Assembly: GCA_004524445.1 (NCBI GenBank)
Contig: SDNP01000001.1
Location: 1-64,000 of the forward strand
Source of the DNA: Candidatus Thorarchaeota archaeon
Lineage (GTDB): Archaea; Asgardarchaeota; Thorarchaeia; Thorarchaeales; Thorarchaeaceae
Direction of reading: 5' to 3'
DNA length: 64,000 nt
In this document: piece by piece, positions 26,275-34,544 of the stretch
Position numbering within the stretch: position 1 is the stretch's first letter
How the letters are laid out: the number at the start of each line of letters is the position of its first letter
Translations under genes and position numbers: made by a program
Notes under the pieces: generated by a model
The model's database searches: none
Told to the model about the DNA's origin: nothing
The model's input: the letters and a program-made list of their open reading frames with translations, nothing else

Positions 26275-26629
26275 TCTCATTCCTCGTCATGGAAACTCGA
26301 TGCTGAAATATCACAATCTCAATATCAAAGATTTGGTATACCGTTGCTTCATACTGTTACATCAAATATTCAAATCCCATTGTCAGAAGAAAAGAATGTG
26401 GTTAATCTCAATACAGCTCGATAGAGCTATGATAACGGGAGATGAAACTCATTATTGAATTCTTGCAAGAAAGATACCCCATTGATGTTGCTAAGCACAT
26501 TATGCGTGCTACAGCACCGAGATGACTGTAGAAATGCATTAAATATTAAAGATGCAATTGCATTCATGCTCATATCTGGTAGCTGAAAGGCAGGTCCTCC
26601 AAGATCAATGAATGATGGATTGAACACTT
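26275..26629. other. Divergent intergenic region of 355 bases
   Basis: No convincing gene. AGCTC-GATA-GAGCT at 26415-26428 is a short perfect inverted repeat and may be an operator. The AT-rich segment around 26538-26550 (ATTAAATATTAAA) is a possible promoter for the transporter gene to the right. Confidence 0.35.
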
Positions 26630-28039
26630 ATGGACATATTTGGTATTGCGGTTCTCGTTGTCTTCGTAGCAACTTACGCGGCGATTTCGACTGAACGATA
26701 TAACAAGACTGCACTGAGTCTTCTTGGTATGGCCTTGGTCGGATTTGTTTTCTGGGCCGCTCGTTTTTTGATACCCGGTGTTGAAGTCGATTTTTTAGAC
26801 CTTTTGGAACAAATCGAATGGGACACGATTCTCTTTGTCGCAGCAATGATGATTATCGTCGCTGTGGCGGGCGGTTCGGGAATGTTTCAGTATCTAGCTT
26901 TGCGGCTTGCAAGACCAAGCGGCGGCGTCCATAAGAGCCTCTACACCATATTCATGCTCTTCGTCTTCATTATTTCGCCTGTTGTAGATAATGTATCAAT
27001 TCTCTTGATAATGGCTCCACTCACTGTCCAAGTCTGCAGAGCACTTGAAATGGACTTCAAGCCTTTATTGATTTCCCAAGCAATGGTTGCCCATCTTGGA
27101 TCTATTCCTTCTCTTGTAGGTGCTGTACCTAACATAGTTATCGTCAAAGAAACAGGGTTGGATGCTGGCCTATTGTTTGTTGTCTTCATGCCACTCTCAT
27201 TTATCCTCTTCATCATAAATTGGGTTGTGTTGACACGGTATTTTGCGGATAGCTTTGTTGCTTCTGATAAGGAACGTGTGGATATTCTCTTTCAAATTGA
27301 ACCGACTACTATGATAAAGTCACGATCTGGCTTTTACGCCTCTGTAATTGCATTTGCAGTTCTTATTTTTGGGTTTTTACTATCTGCATCCTTAAACTTC
27401 CCGGTTTCAATGTTGGCTCTTCTTATTGCAGCGTCCCTTCTCGTGTTTGCTCACGATCGCGCCTCTGAGTTTTTGGATGAGGTGGGTTGGGATACGATAT
27501 TCTTTCTCGTGGGGATTTTTGCTTTAGTGGGTGCGCTTAACTTAACAGGCTGGATCGACCTATTTGGTGATGGTCTCGGTATCATAATTGGCGATAACGC
27601 AATTATTGCCTTGACATTCATGATTTGGATTCCGGCGCTTATTGCATCTTTTCTCAACAATATCCCAGTTTCATTGGTCCTGGCACCGATAGCTCTCAGA
27701 TTCACGACGGTCAGTCCTCTGCTGCCTTTCGCGCTGATATTTGCAGTCAACGTTGCAGGAAATATCTTAACGCCATTGGGGTCCACATCCAATATGGTTG
27801 CAATAGCCTATTCCGAACGCGAACACGATCCAATATCGTTCGCCGATTTTTCCAAAGCCGGAACAATCGCAGGTACTTGTAATTTGATCCTTGGAACGGT
27901 TTGGCTTCTGCTCATCGAATATCTCGGGATACTCCTAGTTACCTTTGGAGGCCTAATTCTTGGCGTAATTTTATTTCAGATAATCATATTTCCAGTACTC
28001 CACAATCCCAGTCGAGTCGAACCAAAGCGATCAAGTTAG
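26630..28039 (+). CDS. ArsB/NhaD/citrate-type ion transporter
   Basis: 469 residues with about eleven to twelve hydrophobic segments. Two repeat-like conserved segments are seen: FVFIISPVVDNVSILLIMAP with AHLGSIPSLVGAVPNIVI in the first half, and ASFLNNIPVSLVLAPIA with NVAGNILTPLGSTSNMVAI in the second. These are the re-entrant motifs of the ion transporter superfamily, which includes arsenite and sodium/proton exchangers and dicarboxylate carriers. The substrate cannot be told. Single gene with the FAD oxidase divergent. Confidence 0.87.
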   Translation: MDIFGIAVLVVFVATYAAISTERYNKTALSLLGMALVGFVFWAARFLIPGVEVDFLDLLEQIEWDTILFVAAMMIIVAVAGGSGMFQYLALRLARPSGGVHKSLYTIFMLFVFIISPVVDNVSILLIMAPLTVQVCRALEMDFKPLLISQAMVAHLGSIPSLVGAVPNIVIVKETGLDAGLLFVVFMPLSFILFIINWVVLTRYFADSFVASDKERVDILFQIEPTTMIKSRSGFYASVIAFAVLIFGFLLSASLNFPVSMLALLIAASLLVFAHDRASEFLDEVGWDTIFFLVGIFALVGALNLTGWIDLFGDGLGIIIGDNAIIALTFMIWIPALIASFLNNIPVSLVLAPIALRFTTVSPLLPFALIFAVNVAGNILTPLGSTSNMVAIAYSEREHDPISFADFSKAGTIAGTCNLILGTVWLLLIEYLGILLVTFGGLILGVILFQIIIFPVLHNPSRVEPKRSS

Positions 28040-28194
28040 CGACAAAACCTTCACATATCAGATCTATCTTTCTTCGTGAAGAATAATCAGCAGTTTCATC
28101 CCTCTTTAGCTTCAATAACATAGCGCGGGATTGAAATTTGATATAGTAGCGTGGATGGTTCTAATTGTATTTGTTTGCACCCAATGAAATCAGC

Positions 28195-28338
28195 ATGAAA
28201 GGCCTCGCAAAAATAACTACTCCTATAGCCCTCACCATGGTCGGCATTGGATGGCTTTGTTTCTGGTCCTCAGTATGGTCAATTAGAAAATCAAAAAGTG
28301 GCGCCCGCCTAAACCGCCGGGAGGACGGAAACAACTAG
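28195..28338 (+). CDS. 47-residue membrane microprotein, tentative
   Basis: ATG 28195 opens 47 codons: LAKITTPIALTMVGIGWLCF, then WSSVW and a very basic tail (SIRKSKSGARLNRREDG). One or two short helices followed by positive residues fits the positive-inside rule for a single-pass peptide. No strong ribosome site; a weak TATA-like GATATAG lies about 55 bases upstream. Confidence 0.38.
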   Translation: MKGLAKITTPIALTMVGIGWLCFWSSVWSIRKSKSGARLNRREDGNN

Positions 28339-28352
28339 ATCGGACGCCATAT

Positions 28353-28397
28353 CATACTATTTAGTAAACAGTATGACAATACATTATAGTATACTAT
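28353..28397. promoter_or_regulatory. Two adjacent palindromes upstream of the zinc-finger nuclease gene
   Basis: From 28353 to 28375 an imperfect palindrome has arms CATACTaTTTA and TAAAcAGTATG around a central G (10 of 11 pairs match). Eleven bases on, 28386-28397 reads ATAGTATACTAT, a perfect 12-base palindrome that also resembles a TATA box. Together they look like a promoter with an operator for a dimeric repressor. Confidence 0.5.
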
Positions 28398-28506
28398 CCT
28401 TTTGAAACTTCCTTCTCTCTCAAAATAAGCTGATTTTGTGCATAAATGCACATTTGATTCCCAAAAATATGAAAAAGGGGTTCGTGACGCTAGAAACGAA
28501 TGTAAT

Positions 28507-29004
28507 ATGCCTAAGAGATCTCGTTGTCCCTATTGTGGAAGGCTGTTCAATCGTGACAAGCTAGATGCACATGTACAGAGATGTCGCAGAAGCAAGCCCC
28601 AAGGTAATCCAGACCAAAGATCGTCCGTAAGAAGGAAACTCGTTCTAGATGGTAACAACATTGCCTTCCATATGTCTAGAAACGGTACTCCTCAAGCATC
28701 CAAGCTTCTTCAAGCATATCGAAGCCTGAAAGTTGCTGGCTACAGACCCATTATTGTTGTATCTGCTGCATTGAAGTACAGAATCGACAAGCCAGAAATC
28801 CTGCAATCTCTCAAGAACAGGAAGATTGTAGTTGAGTCCCCTCGTGGTACGGATGATGATTTGACTATCATCCGATTGGCCAAACAAAGGAATGCAAATA
28901 TTGTCAGCAACGACCGGTTTCTCGACTGGCGGGAGAGGTATCCCAAATTAGACTCCCGACTAATCAGGTATCGAATGACTCCATCTGGCCTAATTCTTCT
29001 CTGA
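28507..29004 (+). CDS. Zinc finger plus Regnase-like (NYN/PIN-fold) ribonuclease
   Basis: About 165 residues. An N-terminal C2HC zinc finger (CPYCGRLFNRDKLDAHVQRC) is followed by a PIN/NYN domain resembling the Zc3h12a (Regnase-1) nuclease: LVLDGNNIAFH (first acidic site), RGTDDDLTIIRLAKQ (acidic triad) and NIVSNDRFLDWRERYP (SND motif). These are the metal-binding catalytic positions of PIN RNases, so it should cut RNA, with the finger as a substrate or partner clamp. The frame can be extended to a GTG at 28438; ATG 28507 directly precedes the finger. Confidence 0.75.
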   Translation: MPKRSRCPYCGRLFNRDKLDAHVQRCRRSKPQGNPDQRSSVRRKLVLDGNNIAFHMSRNGTPQASKLLQAYRSLKVAGYRPIIVVSAALKYRIDKPEILQSLKNRKIVVESPRGTDDDLTIIRLAKQRNANIVSNDRFLDWRERYPKLDSRLIRYRMTPSGLILL

Positions 29005-29060
29005 GCATCTACACAATGATTGGCACAAAATTTGAAAGCATATCCCTGCTCTTCGCTTTT

Positions 29061-29083
29061 AACGCTATCAAAAGCGTTTTAAT
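29061..29083 (+). terminator. Weak hairpin before the alaS-like gene
   Basis: AACGCT (29061-29066) and AGCGTT (29072-29077) can pair around a five-base loop, followed by TTTAATT. It may end the nuclease transcript or be an operator for the synthetase gene. Confidence 0.35.
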
Positions 29084-29136
29084 TACAGTTTCTTTGAGCA
29101 AAGATTAACAACCTACTAGCGGTTCGGTGAAATATC

Positions 29137-30921
29137 ATGCAAGCGGATCAATTACGCAAGAAGTACTTGGAATTCTTCAAACAAAAGGACCATAAAATCA
29201 TTCCATCAGCGTCTCTGGTACCTGAGAATGACCCAACTGTACTCTTCACCACTGCCGGAATGCACCCGCTAGTACCATATCTTCTTGGTCAATCTCACCC
29301 CATGGGAACACGCCTTGCGAGCGTCCAAAAATGTGTACGGACTACTGATATTGATGAAGTGGGCGACACAACTCATCTGACATTTTTTGAGATGCTTGGC
29401 AACTGGAGTCTAGGAGATTACTGGAAGGAAGAAGCCATCAAATGGAGTTATGAATTTCTTACTTCAGATGAATGGTTGGGATTCGATCCAGAATCTCTGT
29501 ATGTAACCGTGTTTGAAGGCGATCAGGATGCACCTCGTGATGAGGAGTCTGCTGAAGCTTGGAAGAAATATGGAATTCCCGAAGAGCGGATCTTCTATAT
29601 GCCCAAGAAGGATAATTGGTGGGGGCCAGCAGGAGCAACAGGCCCATGTGGGCCAGATACGGAGATGTTCATTGAGAATGATGAAATCCCACTATGTGGT
29701 CCTAATTGCAGACCGGGCTGCAATTGTGGCCATTTTGTCGAGGTCTGGAACGACGTTTTCATGCAATACAATAAGAAAGCAGATGGCACTTATGAACTCT
29801 TAGAACGCAAAAATATCGATACTGGAATGGGGCTGGAAAGAACCGCCGCGATGCTTCAGGGTGTTGCTACAGTCTATGAGACCGACCTATTCGTGCCAAT
29901 AATAGTGAAAATTCGAGAGATGGCGGATAGAGAGGAATTTGATGAAACTGACAGACGTCTTGTGAGAATTATCGCAGACCATATTCGTTCTGCTACTTTC
30001 ATCATGGCAGATGACCGCAAAATCGCCCCCTCCAATGTGGAACGGGGATATATTGTACGTAGGCTCTTGAGAAATGCAATTCATAGTGCAGATAGGTTAG
30101 GAATTGGTCAAGGCTTCATAGGCGAATTAGCAGAAATAGTAATCGACGTCTACAAAGACACCTATGATGAACTGGAGAGGAATAAGAAATTTATTCTGAA
30201 GCACGCGGAGCGAGAAGATAAGAAGTTTCGTAAAACATTGCGGAAGGCCTTACGGAAGCTGAATAGAATTCTGAAAAACACCGGAACTATTACCGGTGAG
30301 GATGCGTTCTTGCTCTTCACCAGTTTTGGGTTGCCTCCTGAGATGACACGAGAGATTGCTCGGGAGAATGGTATCAAGATTGATATGGATGAGTTTCATC
30401 GCCAATTTGAAGAACATAGAGAGAAGTCGCGCAGTGCTACTAAGGACAAATTCAAAGGAGGACTGGCTGACCACAGTGAGGTCATCACGAAACTCCATAC
30501 TGCCACGCATCTACTACAAGCGGCATTGAGAAAGGTGCTGGGGCCCAAAGTCAAGCAGAGTGGTAGTAATATAACGAAAGAACGAACTCGGTTCGATTTC
30601 ACGTTCCCGCGCAAGTTAACTGAAGAGGAATTGAAGGAAGTAGAAGACTTAGTTAACTGGGCTATCGACCAAGACATGAGAGTTGAGCGGGAGATTATGC
30701 CCTATGACGAAGCGATAGAAAAGGGAGCTTTAGCTTTCTTTAAGGAAAGGTATGGTGACAAGGTTTCTGTATACAAGGTAGATGATTTCAGCATGGAACT
30801 CTGTGGAGGGCCGCATGTTGAGCACACCGGTGAAATCAGCGGCTTCAAAATCAAGAAACAAGAAAATATTGGGGCGGGATTAGTTAGAATTCGAGGTGTA
30901 TTAGTCAGTGACGAAGACTAA
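29137..30921 (+). CDS. alaS: Short, bacterial-type alanyl-tRNA synthetase
   Basis: 594 residues, much shorter than usual (about 870-900). The aminoacylation domain starts with LRKKYLEFFKQKDHKIIPSA and includes VQKCVRTTDIDEVGDTTHLTFFEMLGNWSLGDY; a Cys-rich segment (CGPNCRPGCNCGHFVEVWN) precedes ERKNIDTGMGLER. The editing domain is present with HTATH (His454, His458) and CGGPH (Cys556, His560), which form the zinc site. The gene stops there: the coiled linker and C-Ala/DHHA1 domain are missing. Sequence style is closer to short bacterial enzymes than to archaeal AlaRS. GGTGA precedes ATG 29137. Confidence 0.9.
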   Translation: MQADQLRKKYLEFFKQKDHKIIPSASLVPENDPTVLFTTAGMHPLVPYLLGQSHPMGTRLASVQKCVRTTDIDEVGDTTHLTFFEMLGNWSLGDYWKEEAIKWSYEFLTSDEWLGFDPESLYVTVFEGDQDAPRDEESAEAWKKYGIPEERIFYMPKKDNWWGPAGATGPCGPDTEMFIENDEIPLCGPNCRPGCNCGHFVEVWNDVFMQYNKKADGTYELLERKNIDTGMGLERTAAMLQGVATVYETDLFVPIIVKIREMADREEFDETDRRLVRIIADHIRSATFIMADDRKIAPSNVERGYIVRRLLRNAIHSADRLGIGQGFIGELAEIVIDVYKDTYDELERNKKFILKHAEREDKKFRKTLRKALRKLNRILKNTGTITGEDAFLLFTSFGLPPEMTREIARENGIKIDMDEFHRQFEEHREKSRSATKDKFKGGLADHSEVITKLHTATHLLQAALRKVLGPKVKQSGSNITKERTRFDFTFPRKLTEEELKEVEDLVNWAIDQDMRVEREIMPYDEAIEKGALAFFKERYGDKVSVYKVDDFSMELCGGPHVEHTGEISGFKIKKQENIGAGLVRIRGVLVSDED

Positions 30922-30994
30922 CACTCCTTACCTCATTTTGGATCACCTGAATAATTCATAAGACAACATGGCTAATGGAGGATAGTGAGATAAA

Positions 30995-31657
30995 TTGGGA
31001 ACCTTTTCGAGAATCTTTGGAAGTGGAGATAAAGAACTCCAGAAGAAAGCAGACGAACTGCTGCTTGACATCAGCAAGGCATTTCAGTCAGCTAGTGCAA
31101 AGATGTGTGTTGCTGCTAATGAGTGGCAAAATGAGAACTATGATAAGATTGACGAACTCAAGGAGGAGATAATCGAGCTGGAGCGGGAAGCCGACCAAAA
31201 GAAGGAACGCATAGTCGAAGATATTCTCACAAAGCATGCATACTTACCTCAGCAGACGCGAGAGCGTCACAAACTTGTTAATCTAATGGATGCAATTGTT
31301 GATGCAAGCGAAGATGCAATAAGAATAATGGCCGTTGGCAAGGGAATTAAACCCCCAAGAGAAATTGCCCAAATTGCTAAAAAATGCTGGGTATGTACTG
31401 ATTATCTTCAGGACGCCTTGAAATACCTCTTCAAGGATTTTGATAAATCAGTCGAATATACCCACAAAGTCGACTCAGTCCGTGAAGAAGCTCGGGATAC
31501 CGCGTTCGAATTACTTGACTATCTGTATCAAAGAGCAAGACATGACACAAAGGAGCTCATGTTCTTCCAAACTGTAGCGGAGCGAATCTTGGAGGTGGCT
31601 ATTAATGCCGAGATCACTGGGGACTTTATTCGTGAACTGGCTGTGAGGTATTCTTAG
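30995..31657 (+). CDS. PhoU-like DUF47 (TIGR00153) protein
   Basis: 220 residues, all helical, with the pattern of DUF47/PhoU proteins: repeated charged helices (DELKEEIIELEREADQKKERIVEDIL, shortened here by family pattern) and HKVDSVREEARDTAFELLDYLY. These are encoded next to Pit-type phosphate permeases and are thought to modulate them. It ends 17 bases before the transporter gene, and GGAGG at 31661-31665 lies between them. Start TTG 30995. Confidence 0.87.
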   Translation: MGTFSRIFGSGDKELQKKADELLLDISKAFQSASAKMCVAANEWQNENYDKIDELKEEIIELEREADQKKERIVEDILTKHAYLPQQTRERHKLVNLMDAIVDASEDAIRIMAVGKGIKPPREIAQIAKKCWVCTDYLQDALKYLFKDFDKSVEYTHKVDSVREEARDTAFELLDYLYQRARHDTKELMFFQTVAERILEVAINAEITGDFIRELAVRYS

Positions 31658-31674
31658 TCGGAGGATTTCCTCTT

Positions 31675-32703
31675 TTGGATATCGTAATCCTTGCAGTCCT
31701 ACTCGTCATTGGCTTCATTGTTGCATTTGCAATTGGAAGCAACGATGAAACAATGAGTCCTGCAGTTGGAGCCAAGGTCTTTTCTTTAAAGGCGGCTGTA
31801 CTGCTTGGCGCATTTATCAATCTGATTGGAGCTGCCTTTCTGGGAGGCGGAGTATCTGAGAAAGTTGGCTCTGATTTAGTGTCCGGAAATATCCTGAGCA
31901 TCGATATGGTATTGGCGATACTCATCTCAATGGCTATCTGGCTCCTTGTGGCGTCGAGTACGAAGGGGCTTCCAATCAGTACTACTCAATGTATTGTAGG
32001 ATCTGTTATTGGCGTTGCATTGGTAGCTCCAGCAGCGGGATTACTTGGCTGGGGCGTGGGAGCAATTGATTGGCAGGTCATGCTTCAGATTTTTCTGGGA
32101 TGGGTCGTTTCTCCAATTATTGGATTCCTTATTTCAGGAGTCTTTATCTCACTCATAAGAAACATTCTCCGCAAAGCACGAGGATTTACGGGGCGAGAGC
32201 GTATCGAGCAGATTGCTGCATATGGCCTTGCCGTATTTCTCATAGTCACAGGGCTTAGTAGAGGTGGAAACGATGTAGCAAATGCAGTGGCTCCTATGGT
32301 AAACCTCGAAGGATTCCAGACCACGTTCAATGTTGGCCCTATCTCGATTCCTGGGGCGCTCATACCTCTAATTGTTGGCGGCTTGGGGATGGGTTTAGGG
32401 CTGATTGTGGTGGGCAGGAAGGTCATAAGAACTCTAGCAACAGAAGTTGTAACTCTGGAACCAACGACAGCTCTGGCAGCTAGCATTTCTGTATCTCTAG
32501 TTATGTTCATCGGAACTCTCTTGGGCTTTCCTCTGAGCGGTACCCATGTGCTTGTGGCTGCTCTCATTGCGGTTGGATATGTTGCGAAAACGCCTGTGAA
32601 GATGAAACAGGTTCGTGATATTCTGATTTCTTGGGTCGTGACTGTGCCAATCTCTGCCTTCTTGGGTGCTATGGTCTTTGCCGTGGTAATAATGGTATTC
32701 TAA
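31675..32703 (+). CDS. Inorganic phosphate transporter, PiT family
   Basis: 342 residues with ten or so membrane helices. Two inverted repeats carry the PiT motifs: GSNDETMSPAVGAKVFSLK near the start, STTQCIVGSVIG, and GGNDVANAVAPMVNL in the second half, followed by PLSGTHVLVAA. The first copy has GSND where GANDVAN is usual. Transports phosphate with a cation. Paired with the DUF47 protein. Stop overlaps the end of the convergent metalloprotease gene by four bases. Confidence 0.88.
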   Translation: MDIVILAVLLVIGFIVAFAIGSNDETMSPAVGAKVFSLKAAVLLGAFINLIGAAFLGGGVSEKVGSDLVSGNILSIDMVLAILISMAIWLLVASSTKGLPISTTQCIVGSVIGVALVAPAAGLLGWGVGAIDWQVMLQIFLGWVVSPIIGFLISGVFISLIRNILRKARGFTGRERIEQIAAYGLAVFLIVTGLSRGGNDVANAVAPMVNLEGFQTTFNVGPISIPGALIPLIVGGLGMGLGLIVVGRKVIRTLATEVVTLEPTTALAASISVSLVMFIGTLLGFPLSGTHVLVAALIAVGYVAKTPVKMKQVRDILISWVVTVPISAFLGAMVFAVVIMVF

Positions 32704-33587
32704 ATGGTTTCTTCATAGGCTTCAAAGAAATCCATGGGGCCTCTCTTGACTGTGGTACGGAGTCTATCCCGACCCAGTGTTTCATCAATGCTCCGACACA
32801 TTTCAGTGCCCGCGATATACCAGAGTCGTTCGTTTCGACCACTCATTCTCTCAATAATTTCATAATCCTTATCTTCAATTTTTTTCTCATCTAGACTTTC
32901 AATTTGCTCCAAGAGATTCCAGTATGTGGCGCATCTATCAGATGTCTTCTCTGGATGATTAAGTGTTGAATAGTCTTGGTGCGAGAACCCTTTCTCTTTG
33001 CGCCTCGTCGCAAGAGGAGCATACGTTGCCAATCCTTCTAGATGCGTCGAATATCGGACAATATCGAGGAAATCCTTCATTGTGTTAAGGGTTGAAAATG
33101 AGTATATTGGATTGTAGTGAGTGTATCCAACATGATGACTCTCATGCATTGCGAAGTACAGTAATTCCCGTTTATCTTTTTCATAATGTCTGGCGGCTAA
33201 GTTCAGGAATGCATCCCCCTTGGAAACAATACCGATATCGTAGCCGACTATCCCATGGATTTTGAAGTTTAGATTAATGTCGGAGGGCAAGAATTGAGCC
33301 ACCTCTCGAAGGAGCGCGCGCAGATGCTGCTCATTCTTCTCTAGGTACTGCAGAGATGATTCGATTCTTTCTCTCACTTGTGAGCCATTCTGGAATACAT
33401 CGTTAAGTATTGATTTCCAGAACGAGATGAGCTCTTGAGTCGTATTATTGAAACGTGTTGCATGATGATGGACAGCTATTGCGGCCTTATGGTCCATTAA
33501 TTCTGCAAGAAGTGTTTCGGATGACTCCTTTCCATATCTCAGAACCAATTCAATAAAACTTGCATCAAAGGAGCCTGAGAACACCAC
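32700..33587 (-). CDS. Putative zinc metalloprotease (HExxH)
   Basis: 295 residues. A single zinc-binding motif HESHHVGYTHY, with a Glu about 30 residues downstream in STHLEGLATYAP, fits the gluzincin arrangement (HExxH...E). No signal peptide and no membrane segment, so it is a soluble cytoplasmic protein. The N-terminal 120 residues are helical. It resembles large DUF-type archaeal and bacterial putative metallopeptidases; the substrate is unknown. Its TAG stop interlocks with the TAA of the phosphate transporter. Confidence 0.65.
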   Translation of the reverse strand: MVFSGSFDASFIELVLRYGKESSETLLAELMDHKAAIAVHHHATRFNNTTQELISFWKSILNDVFQNGSQVRERIESSLQYLEKNEQHLRALLREVAQFLPSDINLNFKIHGIVGYDIGIVSKGDAFLNLAARHYEKDKRELLYFAMHESHHVGYTHYNPIYSFSTLNTMKDFLDIVRYSTHLEGLATYAPLATRRKEKGFSHQDYSTLNHPEKTSDRCATYWNLLEQIESLDEKKIEDKDYEIIERMSGRNERLWYIAGTEMCRSIDETLGRDRLRTTVKRGPMDFFEAYEETI

Positions 33588-33600
33588 GAATCAATTCGCC

Positions 33601-34356
33601 TCATCCTGCTATTACATTTCTACCTGCTTCAGGCTTCTTGTGGATAATAAGATACTCCTTAGCTTTGGCTCCCAGTGATTTAGCTTCCATCTCCGTCAGA
33701 TGTACTCTTTTCTCTGGGTCAGGGTGTCGTTCATAAGTGGCCTCGATTATGGCAACGTCCGCATCCTCCACCAATTTTTCAGCGCTATCACACATCCTGG
33801 TATCACCTGTATATGAAACAACCGTTTGTCCTATCCCCACTCTGTATCCTACAGCTGGCATGAGAACTTCTCTATCAGATTGGTTCTCCATTCCATAATG
33901 TTCTACAGATAGTGATTTCAACTTGAAGAAATCGGTATCAAATCCTGAGTTGTGCTGCAAGCGAAAAATCCGAATTTGAAATGGGAGTGTTTCCGAGTAA
34001 GACTCCTTGAATGCACTCACTAGGTTGGACACCTCGTCGCATCCATTGGGAATGAGAATACGGAGAGGTTTCTTGCGACCCAACATTCTCAGGAAACCAA
34101 GAAGAGTCCATAGTCCTCCCATGTGATCAAAATGTCCGTGAGTGATGGCAATCAGATCTATCTCTGTTACGAAGTCTAATTCCCCTATTTCAACCAAATC
34201 CCGCACTGCGCCATCCCCTACATCAATGAGCAAAATCTTTCCCGTGAACTTAGATGTAACCACTATAGTAGTACCAATTCCAGCAGTGCTGTATGGAATA
34301 TCGACTGAAACTTCATCATTTTCCCAGCTAGCAGAATATTTCGTCATTGTTGGCAT
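33601..34356 (-). CDS. MBL-fold metallo-hydrolase
   Basis: About 251 residues. The metal site motif THGHFDHMGG (HxHxDH) and the later Asp in SYTGDTRMCDSAE are clear, along with IIEATYE and a C-terminal HLTEMEAKSLGAKAK, where a His of the RNase Z type pattern falls. It could be an RNase Z-like enzyme or a small-molecule hydrolase; no exosite typical of RNase Z is visible. ATG 34356 is chosen; frame open to 34383. Confidence 0.82.
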   Translation of the reverse strand: MPTMTKYSASWENDEVSVDIPYSTAGIGTTIVVTSKFTGKILLIDVGDGAVRDLVEIGELDFVTEIDLIAITHGHFDHMGGLWTLLGFLRMLGRKKPLRILIPNGCDEVSNLVSAFKESYSETLPFQIRIFRLQHNSGFDTDFFKLKSLSVEHYGMENQSDREVLMPAVGYRVGIGQTVVSYTGDTRMCDSAEKLVEDADVAIIEATYERHPDPEKRVHLTEMEAKSLGAKAKEYLIIHKKPEAGRNVIAG

Positions 34357-34487
34357 AGTTATCACATTATCCAGCAGGTACAATCCAATTCTTTCTGGAA
34401 TTGATTATGTTGCAACTGGACAGCAGGCAACAAAAACATGTCGTATCAAATGAACGGATCCTTGAAGAAAGTCATTTAATGAGAAGT

Positions 34488-34506
34488 GGCCCTCCCAAGG
34501 AGGGCC
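34488..34506 (-). terminator. Strong G+C hairpin between two minus-strand genes
   Basis: GGCCCTCC (34488-34495) and GGAGGGCC (34499-34506) pair perfectly around CAA. On the minus strand it follows the stop of the large membrane protein by about 40 bases, and the text after it is AT-rich without a T run. Confidence 0.5.
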
Positions 34507-34544
34507 CATTCCATCCGAATCGTTTTCTTACTGATTCCTTTTCA

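Noticed and set aside
26415..26428. AGCTC-GATA-GAGCT as a transcription terminator
   Set aside because: It lies between divergent starts and has no T-tract; if real, it is more likely an operator.
26427..26627. A 66-codon minus-strand frame in the oxidase/transporter gap
   Set aside because: No ribosome site, no domain-like pattern and no hydrophobic or charged structure; looks like a random frame in AT-rich DNA.
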